Part shown: positions 46,596-59,133 of the stretch, in pieces
Numbering within the stretch: the first letter of the stretch is position 1
How the letters are laid out: each line of letters opens with the position of its first letter
Source of the DNA: CAIMUS01 sp963708455
GTDB taxonomy: Bacteria; Pseudomonadota; Gammaproteobacteria; Competibacterales; Competibacteraceae
NCBI GenBank assembly: GCA_963708455.1
Contig: CAVPSQ010000010.1
Span: 682,001 to 746,000 of the forward strand
Direction: 5' to 3'
DNA: 64,000 bases
Translations under genes and position numbers: made by a program
Notes under the pieces: generated by a model
Database searches by the model: none
Told to the model about the DNA's origin: nothing
The model's input: the letters and a program-made list of their open reading frames with translations, nothing else

Positions 46596-47624
46596 TCAAG
46601 CAATTCGCAACACCTTTGCGCCGCGAATTTTGCGCTCCTTCAATTCGACCAGCGCCTGATTGGCGTCCTCCAAAGCGTATTCCTGGAATTCCGGCTTAAG
46701 CGGAATGGCAGCGGCCAGTTGCAGGAACTCGCTGACATCGGTCCGACTGACGTTCGCCACGCTTTTAATTTCCTTCTCCATCCAAAGGTGTTGAGGATAA
46801 TCGAGTTCCAGCAGGCAGGCTTTGTCCACGTCCTCCTTGCGAATGGCGTTGATCACCAGCCGGCCTTCGGGTACCAAGTTTTTTAACGCCGCGACAATCG
46901 GTTTCCAGACTGGCGTGGTGTCGATGATGCAGTCCAGCTTCTCCGGCGGTTCGTCCTCTGTGTCGCCCGCCCATGCAGCGCCCAACTCGCGCGCGAACGC
47001 TTGTTCTCCTTCACTGCGAGCGAATATGTAAATGCGGCTGTTAGGATAGCGCTGTCGGGTCATTTTCAGCACGATATGGGCGGAAGCACCGAAGCCCGTC
47101 AACCCCAATACGCCGCCATCTTTGAGACCGGTCAGTTGCAGCGAGCGGTAGCCGATGGCGCCGGCGCACAGCAGGGGCGCCGCCTCCGCGTCGCTAAAAA
47201 CCGCCGGAATAGGGTAGGCGAAGGCTTCAGGGACGGTCATATATTCGGCATAACCGCCGTTGGCGTCCCGGCCCGTGGCTTTGAAGTCGGGACAGAGATT
47301 GTCGTTGCCCTCCCGACAATAGCGGCAGACGCCGCAGGCGGAATGAATCCAGGCGACGCCCACCCGGTCGCCTACCCGGAACGCGCCAGCGCCGGGACCG
47401 AGCGCGGTGACCCGGCCAACCGCCTGATGGCCCAGCACGACCGGCAGCCGTGGCGGCGGGGTCCGGCCTTCAATCTCGTCCAGTTCGGTATGGCATACGC
47501 CGCAGACAGCCACCTGGATAAGGATTTCCTGCCGGCCAGGCACCGGCTCGGGTAACTCGGTCAACTCCAAAGGAGTTTTATTTTCATGCAGGCTGCACAG
47601 CCTGCGCAGCACCATTGCTTTCAT
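46596..47624 (-). CDS. Zinc-dependent alcohol dehydrogenase
   Basis: 342-residue MDR. Catalytic zinc ligands are in VCGVCHTELDE and GHQAVGRV, and the structural zinc site is CGVCRYCREGNDNLC (four Cys). The cofactor fold begins LGLTGFGASAHIVLK. The GHQ (instead of GHE) and the RDANGGYAEYM segment are typical of a bacterial alcohol dehydrogenase subgroup using primary alcohols. Direction of metabolism is not known; it could supply or consume aldehyde linked to the lipid genes. Confidence 0.9.
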   Translation of the reverse strand: MKAMVLRRLCSLHENKTPLELTELPEPVPGRQEILIQVAVCGVCHTELDEIEGRTPPPRLPVVLGHQAVGRVTALGPGAGAFRVGDRVGVAWIHSACGVCRYCREGNDNLCPDFKATGRDANGGYAEYMTVPEAFAYPIPAVFSDAEAAPLLCAGAIGYRSLQLTGLKDGGVLGLTGFGASAHIVLKMTRQRYPNSRIYIFARSEGEQAFARELGAAWAGDTEDEPPEKLDCIIDTTPVWKPIVAALKNLVPEGRLVINAIRKEDVDKACLLELDYPQHLWMEKEIKSVANVSRTDVSEFLQLAAAIPLKPEFQEYALEDANQALVELKERKIRGAKVLRIA

Positions 47625-47807
47625 GGGAATAGGACTGCTCTGTTAGAAAATCGGTCTGGGAGCTTACTATAGCCATTGCTACAGGGAAGTCCAGCCGCAA
47701 AGTCCAGTTGTGCTTGACTTCGTTTCTCGGTTTTGACATTATAATTATTATGGATTTCTCTTCAAGGAGGCGGAAGTGGTTACTGCTAAGGCAAACCGCT
47801 CAGCAGT

Positions 47808-47826
47808 CCGGAATCCATATTGAGCC
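47808..47826. repeat. Third copy of the 19-bp element-end sequence
   Basis: CCGGAATCCATATTGAGCC is the exact inverse of 582-600. It stands 18 bases before the toxin-like start at 47845. No matching second end was found nearby. Confidence 0.6.
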
Positions 47827-47844
47827 AATAGATTTTGCACTTAA

Positions 47845-48087
47845 ATGCCGACCTACAATTTCACTGAGTATTTCGAGAAAGAGGTTTTGCGTAAACGACC
47901 CTACTTGAAAAAGGAATGGTGTATTCGTGTGCTAAAAAATCCGATTCGCTCGGAACTGCAGGAGCAAAACCGATTTCGCTTTTGGGCCGACATTCCTGAA
48001 CTCGATGGGCGCTTCTTAAGGGTTGTCACGCTTGAGGATAAAGTGACTATCCATAACGCCTTTCCTGACCGACGGTTTAAACCATGA
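47845..48087 (+). CDS. Small toxin-like protein paired with a DUF2283 protein
   Basis: 80 residues: YFEKEVLRKRPYLKKEWCIRVLKNP, then RFRFWADIPELDGRFLRVV and TIHNAFPDRRFKP. The family (basic, RxP...EW...NP...HNAFFDRRFK) is widespread next to DUF2283 genes and resembles DUF4258-type RelE-fold toxins. It overlaps the DUF2283 start by four bases (ATGA), a toxin-antitoxin-style layout. A second family member at 31642 is broken by an IS. Toxicity is inferred, not known. Confidence 0.8.
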   Translation: MPTYNFTEYFEKEVLRKRPYLKKEWCIRVLKNPIRSELQEQNRFRFWADIPELDGRFLRVVTLEDKVTIHNAFPDRRFKP

Positions 48088-48302
48088 AGCTGAACTACTA
48101 TCCAGAAACAGATTCACTGTACATCGACCTCTCTGAACAACCGAGCGTAGAGAGTCGGGAGATTGCGGAGGGCGTGATACTCGATTACGATGCCAAAGGT
48201 AACGTTGTTGGCATTGATATTGATAACGCCAGTGTTAAGGTCGAACTTAACCGGCTTATCCTGAGCAAACTGCCGTCAGAAGTTCAGACAATTGCTGCTT
48301 AA
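48084..48302 (+). CDS. DUF2283 family protein (possible antitoxin)
   Basis: 72 residues: MKLNYYPETDSLYIDLSEQP, EIAEGVILDYDAKGNVVGIDIDNAS. This is the complete DUF2283 domain, whose strands Y-x-D-x-L-Y-I and D-x-x-G-x-V-V-G-I-E/D are diagnostic. Commonly coded directly after the small basic protein upstream; a role as antitoxin or partner is proposed for such pairs but unproven here. Confidence 0.9.
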   Translation: MKLNYYPETDSLYIDLSEQPSVESREIAEGVILDYDAKGNVVGIDIDNASVKVELNRLILSKLPSEVQTIAA

Positions 48303-48385
48303 CTGATCATGTTCTGTAGCTCGGTAGGGTACCGCATTGCGTACCTTTTCCGGGCCTTGCCCTGCGCGGCGAATACTACTATTTC

Positions 48386-49417
48386 TCAAACCTGTTGGTC
48401 CGCCGCCAGGATATTCCGGCCCGCCAGTCCCAAGCCGAGGCTTAACAGCGCATCCCAGGGGTCGCCGGGGTCGACTCCTTTCACCCGGCGGTCGATTTGA
48501 GCGCACTGCGCCAGCAGCCGGCGGCAGGCCTCGACCGACAGGCGCTGCGTGGCATGTCGCAGCAGTGACTTGCGCTTTTCCCATACGCTGTTACGGGTCA
48601 GTTCAACCTCCAGCGGCTGGCCCTGGCGCAGAGCGAAGGCCAGCACCGCCAGCAACCGGATCTCCCGGTGCAGCGCCCAGGAAACCAACACCGGTTCGAC
48701 CCCTTCGTCGCGCAGCCCGTATAGGATGCGTACCGTGCGTTCGGACTGACTGGCCAGGGCGGCGTCGACCAGATCGTAGACGCTGTAGCGGGCACTGTCA
48801 CCGACCACTTCCAGCAGCTGCTCAGCAGTCAGCGGGCCGGCACCGAACAACATCTGCAAGCGGGCAATTTCCTGAGCGGCCGCCAGCAGATTGCCCTCCA
48901 CCCGTTGCGCCAGCAGGGCGACCGCCTCCGGGGTGGGTTGCAGGCCACCCTGCTGCAGCCGCCGGGCAATCCAATCAGGTAATTGACTGACCTCCACCGG
49001 CCACACCGGCACGATCACGCCGACGCCGTCCAGTGCCTTGAACCAGGCGCTTTTCTGAGCCGCCGCATCCAGCTTGCCGGCGCTGAGCAACAGCAGCGCA
49101 TCGTCGGCAGGCCGCTGGGCGTAGGCTTGCAAGGCCTTGCCGCCGGCCTCGTCCAGCTTGGCGGCGCCCAGGCGCAACTCCAGCAGGCGGCGGGCGGCGA
49201 ACAACGACCGGCTGGCTGCGCTTTGCAGAAAACGATTCCAGTCGAAGCCGGCCTCCACCGTCAGGCAGTCGCGTTCGCCATAACCCTGCCCATAGGCGCT
49301 GCCGCGAATCGCGTCGGCGGCCTCCTGCACCAGCAGCGGCTCGTCGCCGTAGACCAGATACAGGCGAGCCAGGTTGCGAGCGAGGTGAGCGTGCAACTGC
49401 TCGAGGCGGATCCTCAT
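48386..49417 (-). CDS. holA: DNA polymerase III delta subunit
   Basis: 343 residues. N-terminal LYLVYGDEPLLVQEAADAIR matches the delta fold's first strand and pseudo P-loop region; the middle ...LTAEQLLEVVGDSARYSVYDLVDAALA and the C-terminal collar domain complete it. Delta opens the beta clamp in the clamp loader. The start overlaps the lptE stop (ATGA), so the leuS-lptE-holA order is one operon as in most gammaproteobacteria. Confidence 0.94.
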   Translation of the reverse strand: MRIRLEQLHAHLARNLARLYLVYGDEPLLVQEAADAIRGSAYGQGYGERDCLTVEAGFDWNRFLQSAASRSLFAARRLLELRLGAAKLDEAGGKALQAYAQRPADDALLLLSAGKLDAAAQKSAWFKALDGVGVIVPVWPVEVSQLPDWIARRLQQGGLQPTPEAVALLAQRVEGNLLAAAQEIARLQMLFGAGPLTAEQLLEVVGDSARYSVYDLVDAALASQSERTVRILYGLRDEGVEPVLVSWALHREIRLLAVLAFALRQGQPLEVELTRNSVWEKRKSLLRHATQRLSVEACRRLLAQCAQIDRRVKGVDPGDPWDALLSLGLGLAGRNILAADQQV

Positions 49418-50010
49418 TGGCTGGCGACCGTTGCTACCCGGCGGAGAATGGTGCGGGCAATGTCGGACTCCATCTCGCGCCTGACCAGTTGCACGCCCTG
49501 ATCGCGGGCTAATACCGCCGCCTCCGGGTAGAGGATGTCGCGCGTAGCCGTGGCTGTGGCTTCCGGCACCAGCACTTTGCCGTCCGGCAGCACTACCTGG
49601 TAATTAACCTGGTAGGTGAGAGTGTTCAGCCGGGACTGGCCCTGGCGGGAAGCGGCCAGAGTGCGGGTGCTTTCGGACTCGTTGAGGATCTCCAGTATCG
49701 CCGTGGCCTGCTTGAGGTCGGTAGTCACGTCCACGCCGTTGGTTTTCAGGCGGTTGGCCAGCACCTGTTCGAGGCCGCTGGGCGGCATATTGGCCGCACG
49801 GTTGGTCTTGATATAGACGGTTTGCAGTTGCGGCGGCAGATCCAGCGCGCCGCGTAGTCTGAAGCCACAGCCACTCGCCGTCAGCGCCAGCAGCAGCAAC
49901 AGGGCCGCCAGGCAGACTGGGAAAAGAGGGTAACGCTGCGCAGTTCCACGGCAACCACTTTGCCGCTGCTGCCCCTGGGGATAAAGCAAGGAATAGTGAA
50001 GATCGGACAT
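49414..50010 (-). CDS. lptE: LPS-assembly lipoprotein LptE
   Basis: 198 residues. A lipoprotein signal LAALLLLLALTASGC ends in a lipobox, then GFRLRGALDLPPQLQTVYIKT is the hallmark of LptE (RlpB). It forms a plug in the LptD outer-membrane channel that inserts lipopolysaccharide. The N-terminal 25 residues before the signal are unusually long and the true start could be internal. Five bases separate it from leuS. Confidence 0.92.
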   Translation of the reverse strand: MSDLHYSLLYPQGQQRQSGCRGTAQRYPLFPVCLAALLLLLALTASGCGFRLRGALDLPPQLQTVYIKTNRAANMPPSGLEQVLANRLKTNGVDVTTDLKQATAILEILNESESTRTLAASRQGQSRLNTLTYQVNYQVVLPDGKVLVPEATATATRDILYPEAAVLARDQGVQLVRREMESDIARTILRRVATVASQ

Positions 50011-50015
50011 GACGG

Positions 50016-52478
50016 TTAGCCGCAGACGATGTTGACCAGTTTACCGGGCGCCACGATGATTTTACGCACCGTTTTATCCTCCACAAAACGCTGTACATTG
50101 GGCGCGGCCAGGGCAATTTGCTCGATGGTTCCTTTGCCGGCGTCCCGCGGGACTTCGATCTGGGCGCGCACTTTGCCGTTGACCTGCACCACCAGCGCGA
50201 TGGTATCTCGCTTGAGCGCAGCCGCGTCCGGCGCCGGCCAGGGCGCGTCGATGACGGCGCCTTCGTAGTCCAGCGCCTGCCACAGCACATGGGCGATATG
50301 CGGCGTGACTGGCGACAGCAACCGCAGCAGAATGCTGACCCCTTCCCGCCTGACAGCGGCGGCCAGAGGTCCGGCCTCCGTCGGAATACGCTGCAGGCTG
50401 TTCAGGATCTTCATGGCGCCGGACACTACGGTATTGAATTGATAGCGGCCAAAGTCGAACAGCGCCTGCCGCAGGGATTCGTGGATTTCCCGGCGCACGG
50501 TTTGCAGCTCCTCGCCAGCCAACGCCCAGTTAGGCTCGACCGGGGCCGTGCGGATGGCGTCGCCCTGTGTCACGGCGAAGGTCCACAGTCGCCGCAGGAA
50601 GCGATAGGCACCCTCGACGCCGGCGTCTGACCATTCCAGCGACTGGTCGGGAGGCGCGGCGAACATCATGAACAGCCGCACCGTATCGGCGCCGTAGCGG
50701 TCGATCAACGCCTGGGGATCGACGACATTGCCTTTGGATTTGGACATCTTGGCGCCCTCCTTGAGCACCATCCCCTGGGTGAGCAGCCGCGCAAAGGGCT
50801 CGGCCGAACTTACCAGACCGGCGTCCCGCAACAGTTTGTGGTAAAAGCGGGCATAGAGCAGATGCAGGATGGCGTGTTCAATGCCGCCGACATACTGATC
50901 CACCGGTAGCCAGTACCCGGCGCGCCCGTCCAGCATGGCCCGGTCGTTGTCCGAACAGGCGAAGCGGGCGTAGTACCAGGACGATTCCATAAAGGTGTCG
51001 AAGGTGTCGGTCTCCCGTTCCGCCGGGCCGCCGCAGCGGGGACAGGTGGTCCGATAGAATTCCGGCATCTGCTTGATGGGAGATACCACGCCTTGAAAGG
51101 CAACGTCTTCCGGCAGCACGACCGGCAACTGATCTTGCGGCACGGCCACCGGACCGCAGGCGGCGCAGTTGATGATGGGAATCGGCGCGCCCCAGTAGCG
51201 TTGCCGGGATACGCCCCAATCCCGCAGCCGGTAATTCACCTGCCGCCGGCCCTTGCCCTGGGCCTGTAAATAATCCGCAAGGGCATCGCAGGCTTCCCGG
51301 AAGCCCAGCCCGCTGAACTGGCCAGAATCGATCAGCACACCTGGGTCGGTGAACGCCTGGCGGCTCAGGTCGATGTCCTGATCGTTGTCGGGGGCGATCA
51401 CCTGGATGATGGGCAGATGGTAGTGGCGGGCGAATTCATAATCGCGCTGGTCATGGGCCGGCACCGCCATGACGGCGCCGGTGCCATAACCCATCAGCAC
51501 GAAATTGGCCACCCACACCGGGATCGATTGCCCGGTGATGGGATGGCGGGCCGCAATGCCCAGTGGCATGCCTTTCTTCTCCATGGTTTCGATGGCGGCT
51601 TCCGACACGGCACTGCGTTGGCATTCCTCCAGAAAAGCCTGAAGGGCGGGATCACCGGCGGCCGCTTTAAGCGCCAGCGGATGCTCGGCGGCCACCGCCA
51701 TATAACTCACCCCCAGCAGGGTATCCGGGCGGGTGGTATAGACGCGCAACGGCTCGCCGGCGCCGGGAATGGCGAAATCCACTTCCACCCCTTCGGAGCG
51801 GCCGATCCAGTTACGCTGCATGACGCGCACCGCTTCCGGCCACTCCTCCAGCCGGTCCAACTCGGCCAGCAACTGCTCGGCGTAGGCGGTTATTTTCAGG
51901 AACCACTGCGGGATCTCACGCCGCTCCACCAGTGCCCCGGAACGCCAGCCGCGGCCGTCGATCACCTGCTCGTTGGCCAGCACCGTCTGATCGACCGGAT
52001 CCCAATTCACGACGGCGTTTTTCTTGTAGGCGAGCCCCTGCTCGAATAAGCGGATAAACAGCCATTGCTCCCAGCGGTAATACTCGGGGCGGCAGGTGGC
52101 CAGTTCACGGCGCCAGTCATAGCCGAAGCCCATGCGCCGCAACTGGCTGCGCATATGGGCGATATTCTCGTAGGTCCATTGCGCCGGCGGCAGGCCGTGC
52201 TTGATGGCGGCTCCTTCGGCGGGCAGGCCGAAAGCGTCCCAGCCCATCGGTTGCAGCACGTTTTTGCCCAGCATGCGCTGGTAGCGGGCGATAACATCGC
52301 CGATGGTGTAGTTGCGCACATGGCCCATGTGCAGCCGACCACTGGGGTAGGGGAACATGGACAGGCAGTAAAACTTCTCCCGGTCGGGGTCTTCCGTCAC
52401 CCGGAAGGTCTGTTTTTCTTCCCAGTAGCGTTGGGCCTCGGCTTCGATAGCTTGCGGTTGGTAAACGGCGTCGATCAC
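50016..52478 (-). CDS. leuS: Leucine-tRNA ligase
   Basis: 820 residues from a GTG at 52478 (VIDAVYQPQAIEAEAQRYW) with CAGGGA upstream; in-frame sequence further 5' (to 52571) lacks family character. Class I motifs are HMGHVRNYTIGD (HIGH) and MSKSKGNVVDP (KMSKS). The editing CP1 domain includes TTRPDTLLG, and a CPRCGG zinc motif is present. Charges tRNA-Leu; cytoplasmic. First gene of leuS-lptE-holA. Confidence 0.96.
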   Translation of the reverse strand: MIDAVYQPQAIEAEAQRYWEEKQTFRVTEDPDREKFYCLSMFPYPSGRLHMGHVRNYTIGDVIARYQRMLGKNVLQPMGWDAFGLPAEGAAIKHGLPPAQWTYENIAHMRSQLRRMGFGYDWRRELATCRPEYYRWEQWLFIRLFEQGLAYKKNAVVNWDPVDQTVLANEQVIDGRGWRSGALVERREIPQWFLKITAYAEQLLAELDRLEEWPEAVRVMQRNWIGRSEGVEVDFAIPGAGEPLRVYTTRPDTLLGVSYMAVAAEHPLALKAAAGDPALQAFLEECQRSAVSEAAIETMEKKGMPLGIAARHPITGQSIPVWVANFVLMGYGTGAVMAVPAHDQRDYEFARHYHLPIIQVIAPDNDQDIDLSRQAFTDPGVLIDSGQFSGLGFREACDALADYLQAQGKGRRQVNYRLRDWGVSRQRYWGAPIPIINCAACGPVAVPQDQLPVVLPEDVAFQGVVSPIKQMPEFYRTTCPRCGGPAERETDTFDTFMESSWYYARFACSDNDRAMLDGRAGYWLPVDQYVGGIEHAILHLLYARFYHKLLRDAGLVSSAEPFARLLTQGMVLKEGAKMSKSKGNVVDPQALIDRYGADTVRLFMMFAAPPDQSLEWSDAGVEGAYRFLRRLWTFAVTQGDAIRTAPVEPNWALAGEELQTVRREIHESLRQALFDFGRYQFNTVVSGAMKILNSLQRIPTEAGPLAAAVRREGVSILLRLLSPVTPHIAHVLWQALDYEGAVIDAPWPAPDAAALKRDTIALVVQVNGKVRAQIEVPRDAGKGTIEQIALAAPNVQRFVEDKTVRKIIVAPGKLVNIVCG

Positions 52479-52637
52479 GGTGTTTCCCTGGTTGCGGATG
52501 CTATGCGGGAAACGAAATATACCAGACTTGGAGCGCCGCTTGTGGTAGCGGCTGGAAGCGGACGCCATCATCGCGGGCAGGGGCGCCCCTCACGAGCGCC
52601 CTTGCCCATGCTCTACTGGCACCGGCGCGGGGTGTTC

Positions 52638-54624
<1,987 letters not shown>

Positions 54625-54635
54625 GGCGGCTGACC

Positions 54636-56168
<1,533 letters not shown>

Positions 56169-56239
56169 CGTTTTTTCCCCTGCTGCTCCACAACCGGCGG
56201 CGGCGTGGCGCCGTCGCCCCTAGCGCTGGCCAGCCGGTG

Positions 56240-56716
56240 TTACCGGCCCCGCCCCTGTTGCAACAGCCATGCCACGCCGCGCCGGCGGCGCCGGGGGCTG
56301 GGCAATGGCGCATGCACCCGCCTTGGACGGCGCAGCCGCTCCTGCTCGGCCGCGCACAACACGCTGACGACAGGGTGCTGCCGCAAGCCTTCGGCTTCAG
56401 CACACTGCGAGATTTCCTGCCAGGAGGCATGCCGCTCGAGCGCGGCGGCGGTTTTACTGGCAGTCGGAAGATGTTGACGAAACTGCTGCAGGGCATTGGT
56501 CACGTGCACGATCGGCTCGGATTCGCCGGTGTCGTAGAGTTCCGCCAGTTGGACCTGGAACAGGAGCGCTGCTAAGGCGTGCACGCCTTCCTGAGTGGCG
56601 CATTGGGAAATAGCCGCCAGCCCGTCCTGCCGGTCGATGGCTGCCGCCGTATTGCTGTTAGCCGGCAGGGTTTGGCGAAAGACGCGGATGGCTTCATTGA
56701 CGGTATGGATGTACAT
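56240..56716 (-). CDS. Uncharacterised protein with a duplicated ~55-residue helical module
   Basis: 158 residues. Two similar blocks: VNEAIRVFRQTLPANSNTAA then ISQCATQEGVHALAALLFQV (about 6-58) and VTNALQQFRQHLPTASKTAA then ISQCAEAEGLRQHPVVSVLC (about 72-121), each mostly helical. The C-terminus is Arg-rich and low complexity. No known domain recognised. It lies 71 bases before pccB and 200 after maf. Two strong palindromes in its promoter region suggest tight control. A PHA-granule role would fit such sites but is only speculation. Confidence 0.7.
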   Translation of the reverse strand: MYIHTVNEAIRVFRQTLPANSNTAAAIDRQDGLAAISQCATQEGVHALAALLFQVQLAELYDTGESEPIVHVTNALQQFRQHLPTASKTAAALERHASWQEISQCAEAEGLRQHPVVSVLCAAEQERLRRPRRVHAPLPSPRRRRRGVAWLLQQGRGR

Positions 56717-56849
56717 GTGGGTCCTCCTCTCGCTTCTATGAGAACGAACCGAAGCTGCTCGAACAGTGCGGGTTCGGGTGTTTTATGGGCCAGCTGGTCG
56801 AGTTCAGGCAGCGAGTGGAGAAGCATCCCGATCGCAGTGGCACCATGTC

Positions 56850-56895
56850 ATGCTGCATTGCAGCATAGCATAGACGAATGTTGCACTGCAACATT
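56850..56895. promoter_or_regulatory. Tandem palindromic operator candidates
   Basis: ATGCTGCATTGCAGCAT (56850-56866) and AATGTTGCACTGCAACATT (56877-56895) are perfect odd-length palindromes with the shared core TGyTGCAnTGCArCA, centres 28 bases apart. They lie about 130-180 bases upstream of the gene starting at 56716. CTGC-N3-GCAG resembles reported PhaR-type sites. Confidence 0.65.
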
Positions 56896-56976
56896 GGACA
56901 TGGGGCCAGAGGCTAATTGCAAGAGGGGTTATCTATAGAAGGGTGAGGACCGAGATTGCTCGCCTTAAGGGGGTAG

Positions 56977-57575
56977 TCAGAGAACGGCGATGCCGAACTC
57001 CTGCAACAGTGTGGCGGTTTCGAACAGCGGCAGGCCCATGACGCCAGAATAGCTGCCGTGCAGTTCGGCGATAAACGCCGCCGCCCGGCCCTGAATGCCG
57101 TAGGCGCCGGCCTTGTCGGCCGGTTCGCCGCTAGCCCAGTACGCTGCGCTTTCGGCCGGGTCAATGGCCGGAAACGTACCCGGCTTTCCTGGCTGCGCAC
57201 CGCCTCGCGTTTCCCGGCCACCAGCGCCACCGCGCTCCAGACCTGATGCTCGCGCCCGGACAGCCGCGCCAGCATGGCCAGCCCTTCGGCACGATGGGTC
57301 GGCTTACCCAGGATGATGTCATCGATCACCACCGCGGTGTCGGCCCCCAGCACCGGCCCGTCTTTATCCCGCCGGGTTGGCAACGCCTGCCAACCGGCGC
57401 GCGCCTTGGCCAGCGCCAGTCGGCTGACGTAGGCGGCGGCGGTCTCGCCGGGCAGCGGAGTTTCGTCCACGCGCACTGCCACCAGTTCATAAGTTAAGCC
57501 GATTTGCTCCAGCAATGCGCGCCGCCGCGGCGAGTGGGAAGCCAGATAGACGAACGCCGGCTGCCCGTCAGCCAC
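56977..57575 (-). CDS. maf: Maf-like nucleotide pyrophosphatase (one frameshift)
   Basis: The N-terminal half is intact: YLASHSPRRRALLEQIGL, VDETPLPGETAAAYVSRLA and LGADTAVVIDDIILGKP. Near 57163 one base is missing; the uncorrected frame drifts to 56913, while the corrected frame reads FRPIDPAESAAYWASGEPAD and KAGAYGIQGRAAAFIAELHG, then SYSGVMGLPLFET and a stop at 56977, the normal Maf end. Corrected length about 199 residues. Maf proteins hydrolyse dTTP/UTP and modified nucleotides. Overlaps rlmH by eight bases. Confidence 0.9.
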
Positions 57576-58038
57576 GGTGGTAGGGATGGTGTTGCAGGAT
57601 GCTCCAGGCCCGGTACAACTGTTCGGCTACGAGGATGCGCACCAGGGCATGGGGCAGGGTGAGGCGGGACAGCGACCAGACGATCTCGGCGCGGGCGCGA
57701 CAGTGTTCAGCCAGGCCATCGGGACCGCCGATCAGCAGAGCCACCTCGCGACCGCTGCGCAGCCAGTCATCCAACTGGCGGGCCAGTTCCTCGCTGGCCC
57801 ACTGCTGGCCGGCGACATCCAGCGCGACGATGCGGGCGCCGCGCGGGATGGCCGCCAGCAGGCGCTCGCCTTCCTCGCGCAGCCGTTTGCTTAAATCGAC
57901 CTGCCTGCCACCCTTGCCGGCGGGAATTTCGACCAGTTCGAGCCGGCATTCGCGGGTTAGGCGCTGCGCATAGTCCGCGAATCCCGCCTTGACCCAGCTG
58001 GGCATACGAGCGCCAACGGCGAGCAGATAAATGCGCAT
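57568..58038 (-). CDS. rlmH: 23S rRNA pseudouridine-1915 N3-methyltransferase RlmH
   Basis: 156 residues. SPOUT methyltransferase: MRIYLLAVGARMPSWV, the knotted region with VALLIGGPDGLAEHCRARA and LSRLTLPHALVRILVAEQLYRAWSILQHHPYHRG-type end (in part). It methylates pseudouridine 1915 in helix 69 of 23S rRNA. Follows rsfS with about 40 bases between; usual nadD-rsfS-rlmH order. Confidence 0.95.
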   Translation of the reverse strand: MRIYLLAVGARMPSWVKAGFADYAQRLTRECRLELVEIPAGKGGRQVDLSKRLREEGERLLAAIPRGARIVALDVAGQQWASEELARQLDDWLRSGREVALLIGGPDGLAEHCRARAEIVWSLSRLTLPHALVRILVAEQLYRAWSILQHHPYHRG

Positions 58039-58079
58039 GGCGGTCTAGCGACAATGTCCCGGAGGAGAAAAAGGGGAAT

Positions 58080-58436
58080 TCAATGCTGACGGGCGGCCTG
58101 AGTGCCCGCCGTCTCCTGCACCGACCAGAGCTTCTCCAGATTGTAGAAATCCCGCGTGTCGGGCTTCATGATGTGGACCACGATATTGCCCAGATCTACC
58201 AGCACCCATTCGGCTTCCCGCTCGCCCTCCACCCCGAGCGGCCGGATGCCGGCCTGTTTGCAGCGTTCGACTACCTTGTCGGCCAGGGCTTTGACCTGAC
58301 GGCCAGACGCGCCGCTGGCGATAATCATCAGATCGGTGAACGTGGCGACTCCGCGCACGTCCAGGACCTTGATATTGAGGGCCTTGAGTTCCTCCAGGGC
58401 GTTTACAACGGTATTCCGCAGATCGTCAAGTTGCAT
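58080..58436 (-). CDS. rsfS: Ribosome silencing factor RsfS
   Basis: 118 residues from MQLDDLRNTVVNALEELKA. VRGVATFTDLMIIASGASGRQVKAL and EGEREAEWVLVDLGNIVVHIM with RDFYNLEKLW are diagnostic. It binds ribosomal protein L14 and blocks subunit joining in starved cells. The start at 58436 overlaps the end of nadD by 11 bases; the longer in-frame extension is nadD sequence in another frame. Confidence 0.95.
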   Translation of the reverse strand: MQLDDLRNTVVNALEELKALNIKVLDVRGVATFTDLMIIASGASGRQVKALADKVVERCKQAGIRPLGVEGEREAEWVLVDLGNIVVHIMKPDTRDFYNLEKLWSVQETAGTQAARQH

Positions 58437-59124
58437 GGTCAGCGTGTTCGTCCTCGCGGTGAGGTGAATCGGCAGGTCGATAGAGACCCTGTTTTTGAAT
58501 GGAATGCAGCACCGCTTCGGGCAGCAGATAGCGGGGCGAACGGCCCTGCGCCAGCAGTTCCCGGATGCGGGTAGCGGAAATGGCGAGTTGTGTGACCGGT
58601 TGAAACCAGATACCGCCGGCGGAGCGCTCGCCGAGTTGTGACGGTTGCCGCAGACCGTGCCGCTCGAGCAATTCAAGCAGGGTGGCGGGCAGGAGTGGAT
58701 CGCCGTCCGGTCGGTCGGTGATCACCAGATGGGCCAGAGCGGGGATTTCCCGCCAGCGGTGCCAGGTGGTCAGTTGGGCGAACGCATCCCTGCCGAGAAT
58801 CAGACATAAAGGCGTAGCGCCCAGTTCGGCGCGCAGCCCAGTCAGTGTATCTACCATATAGGACGGCCCCGCGCGGTGCAATTCCCGCTCGTCCACTACG
58901 AAACCCGGTTGTCCGGCGACCGCCAGTTGCAGCAGTTGCAGACGCTGCTCGGGGGTGGCGCGCGGCTGTCCCCGGTGGGGCGGCAGCCTGCCGGGGATGA
59001 AGCGGACTTCAGCGAAGCCGAGATTTTCCAGAATTTCCAGGGCGGGCCGCAGATGACCGTAATGAATGGGGTCGAAGGTTCCGCCCAGGATGCCGATCGG
59101 TCTGGCGTCAGCAGTAATGCTCAA
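58426..59124 (-). CDS. nadD: Nicotinate-nucleotide adenylyltransferase
   Basis: 232 residues. GILGGTFDPIHYGHLR (nucleotide-binding HxGH) and ISATRIRELLAQG (ISxTxxR) are intact. Makes deamido-NAD in NAD synthesis. First gene of nadD-rsfS-rlmH-maf and only nine bases after the stop of the fibre-like gene upstream, so it may be read through from the tail cluster or have a promoter inside that gene. Confidence 0.95.
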   Translation of the reverse strand: MSITADARPIGILGGTFDPIHYGHLRPALEILENLGFAEVRFIPGRLPPHRGQPRATPEQRLQLLQLAVAGQPGFVVDERELHRAGPSYMVDTLTGLRAELGATPLCLILGRDAFAQLTTWHRWREIPALAHLVITDRPDGDPLLPATLLELLERHGLRQPSQLGERSAGGIWFQPVTQLAISATRIRELLAQGRSPRYLLPEAVLHSIQKQGLYRPADSPHREDEHADHAT

Positions 59125-59133
59125 TACCTTACG

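Noticed and set aside
47714..47745. Sigma-70 promoter (TTGACT with TATAAT) before the toxin-like pair
   Set aside because: The spacing is 20 bases and an alternative TTGACA lacks a good -10, so it was not called.
47708..47908. Small frame upstream of the toxin-like gene
   Set aside because: It overlaps the toxin-like start in another frame and spans the repeated 19-mer; no support for coding.
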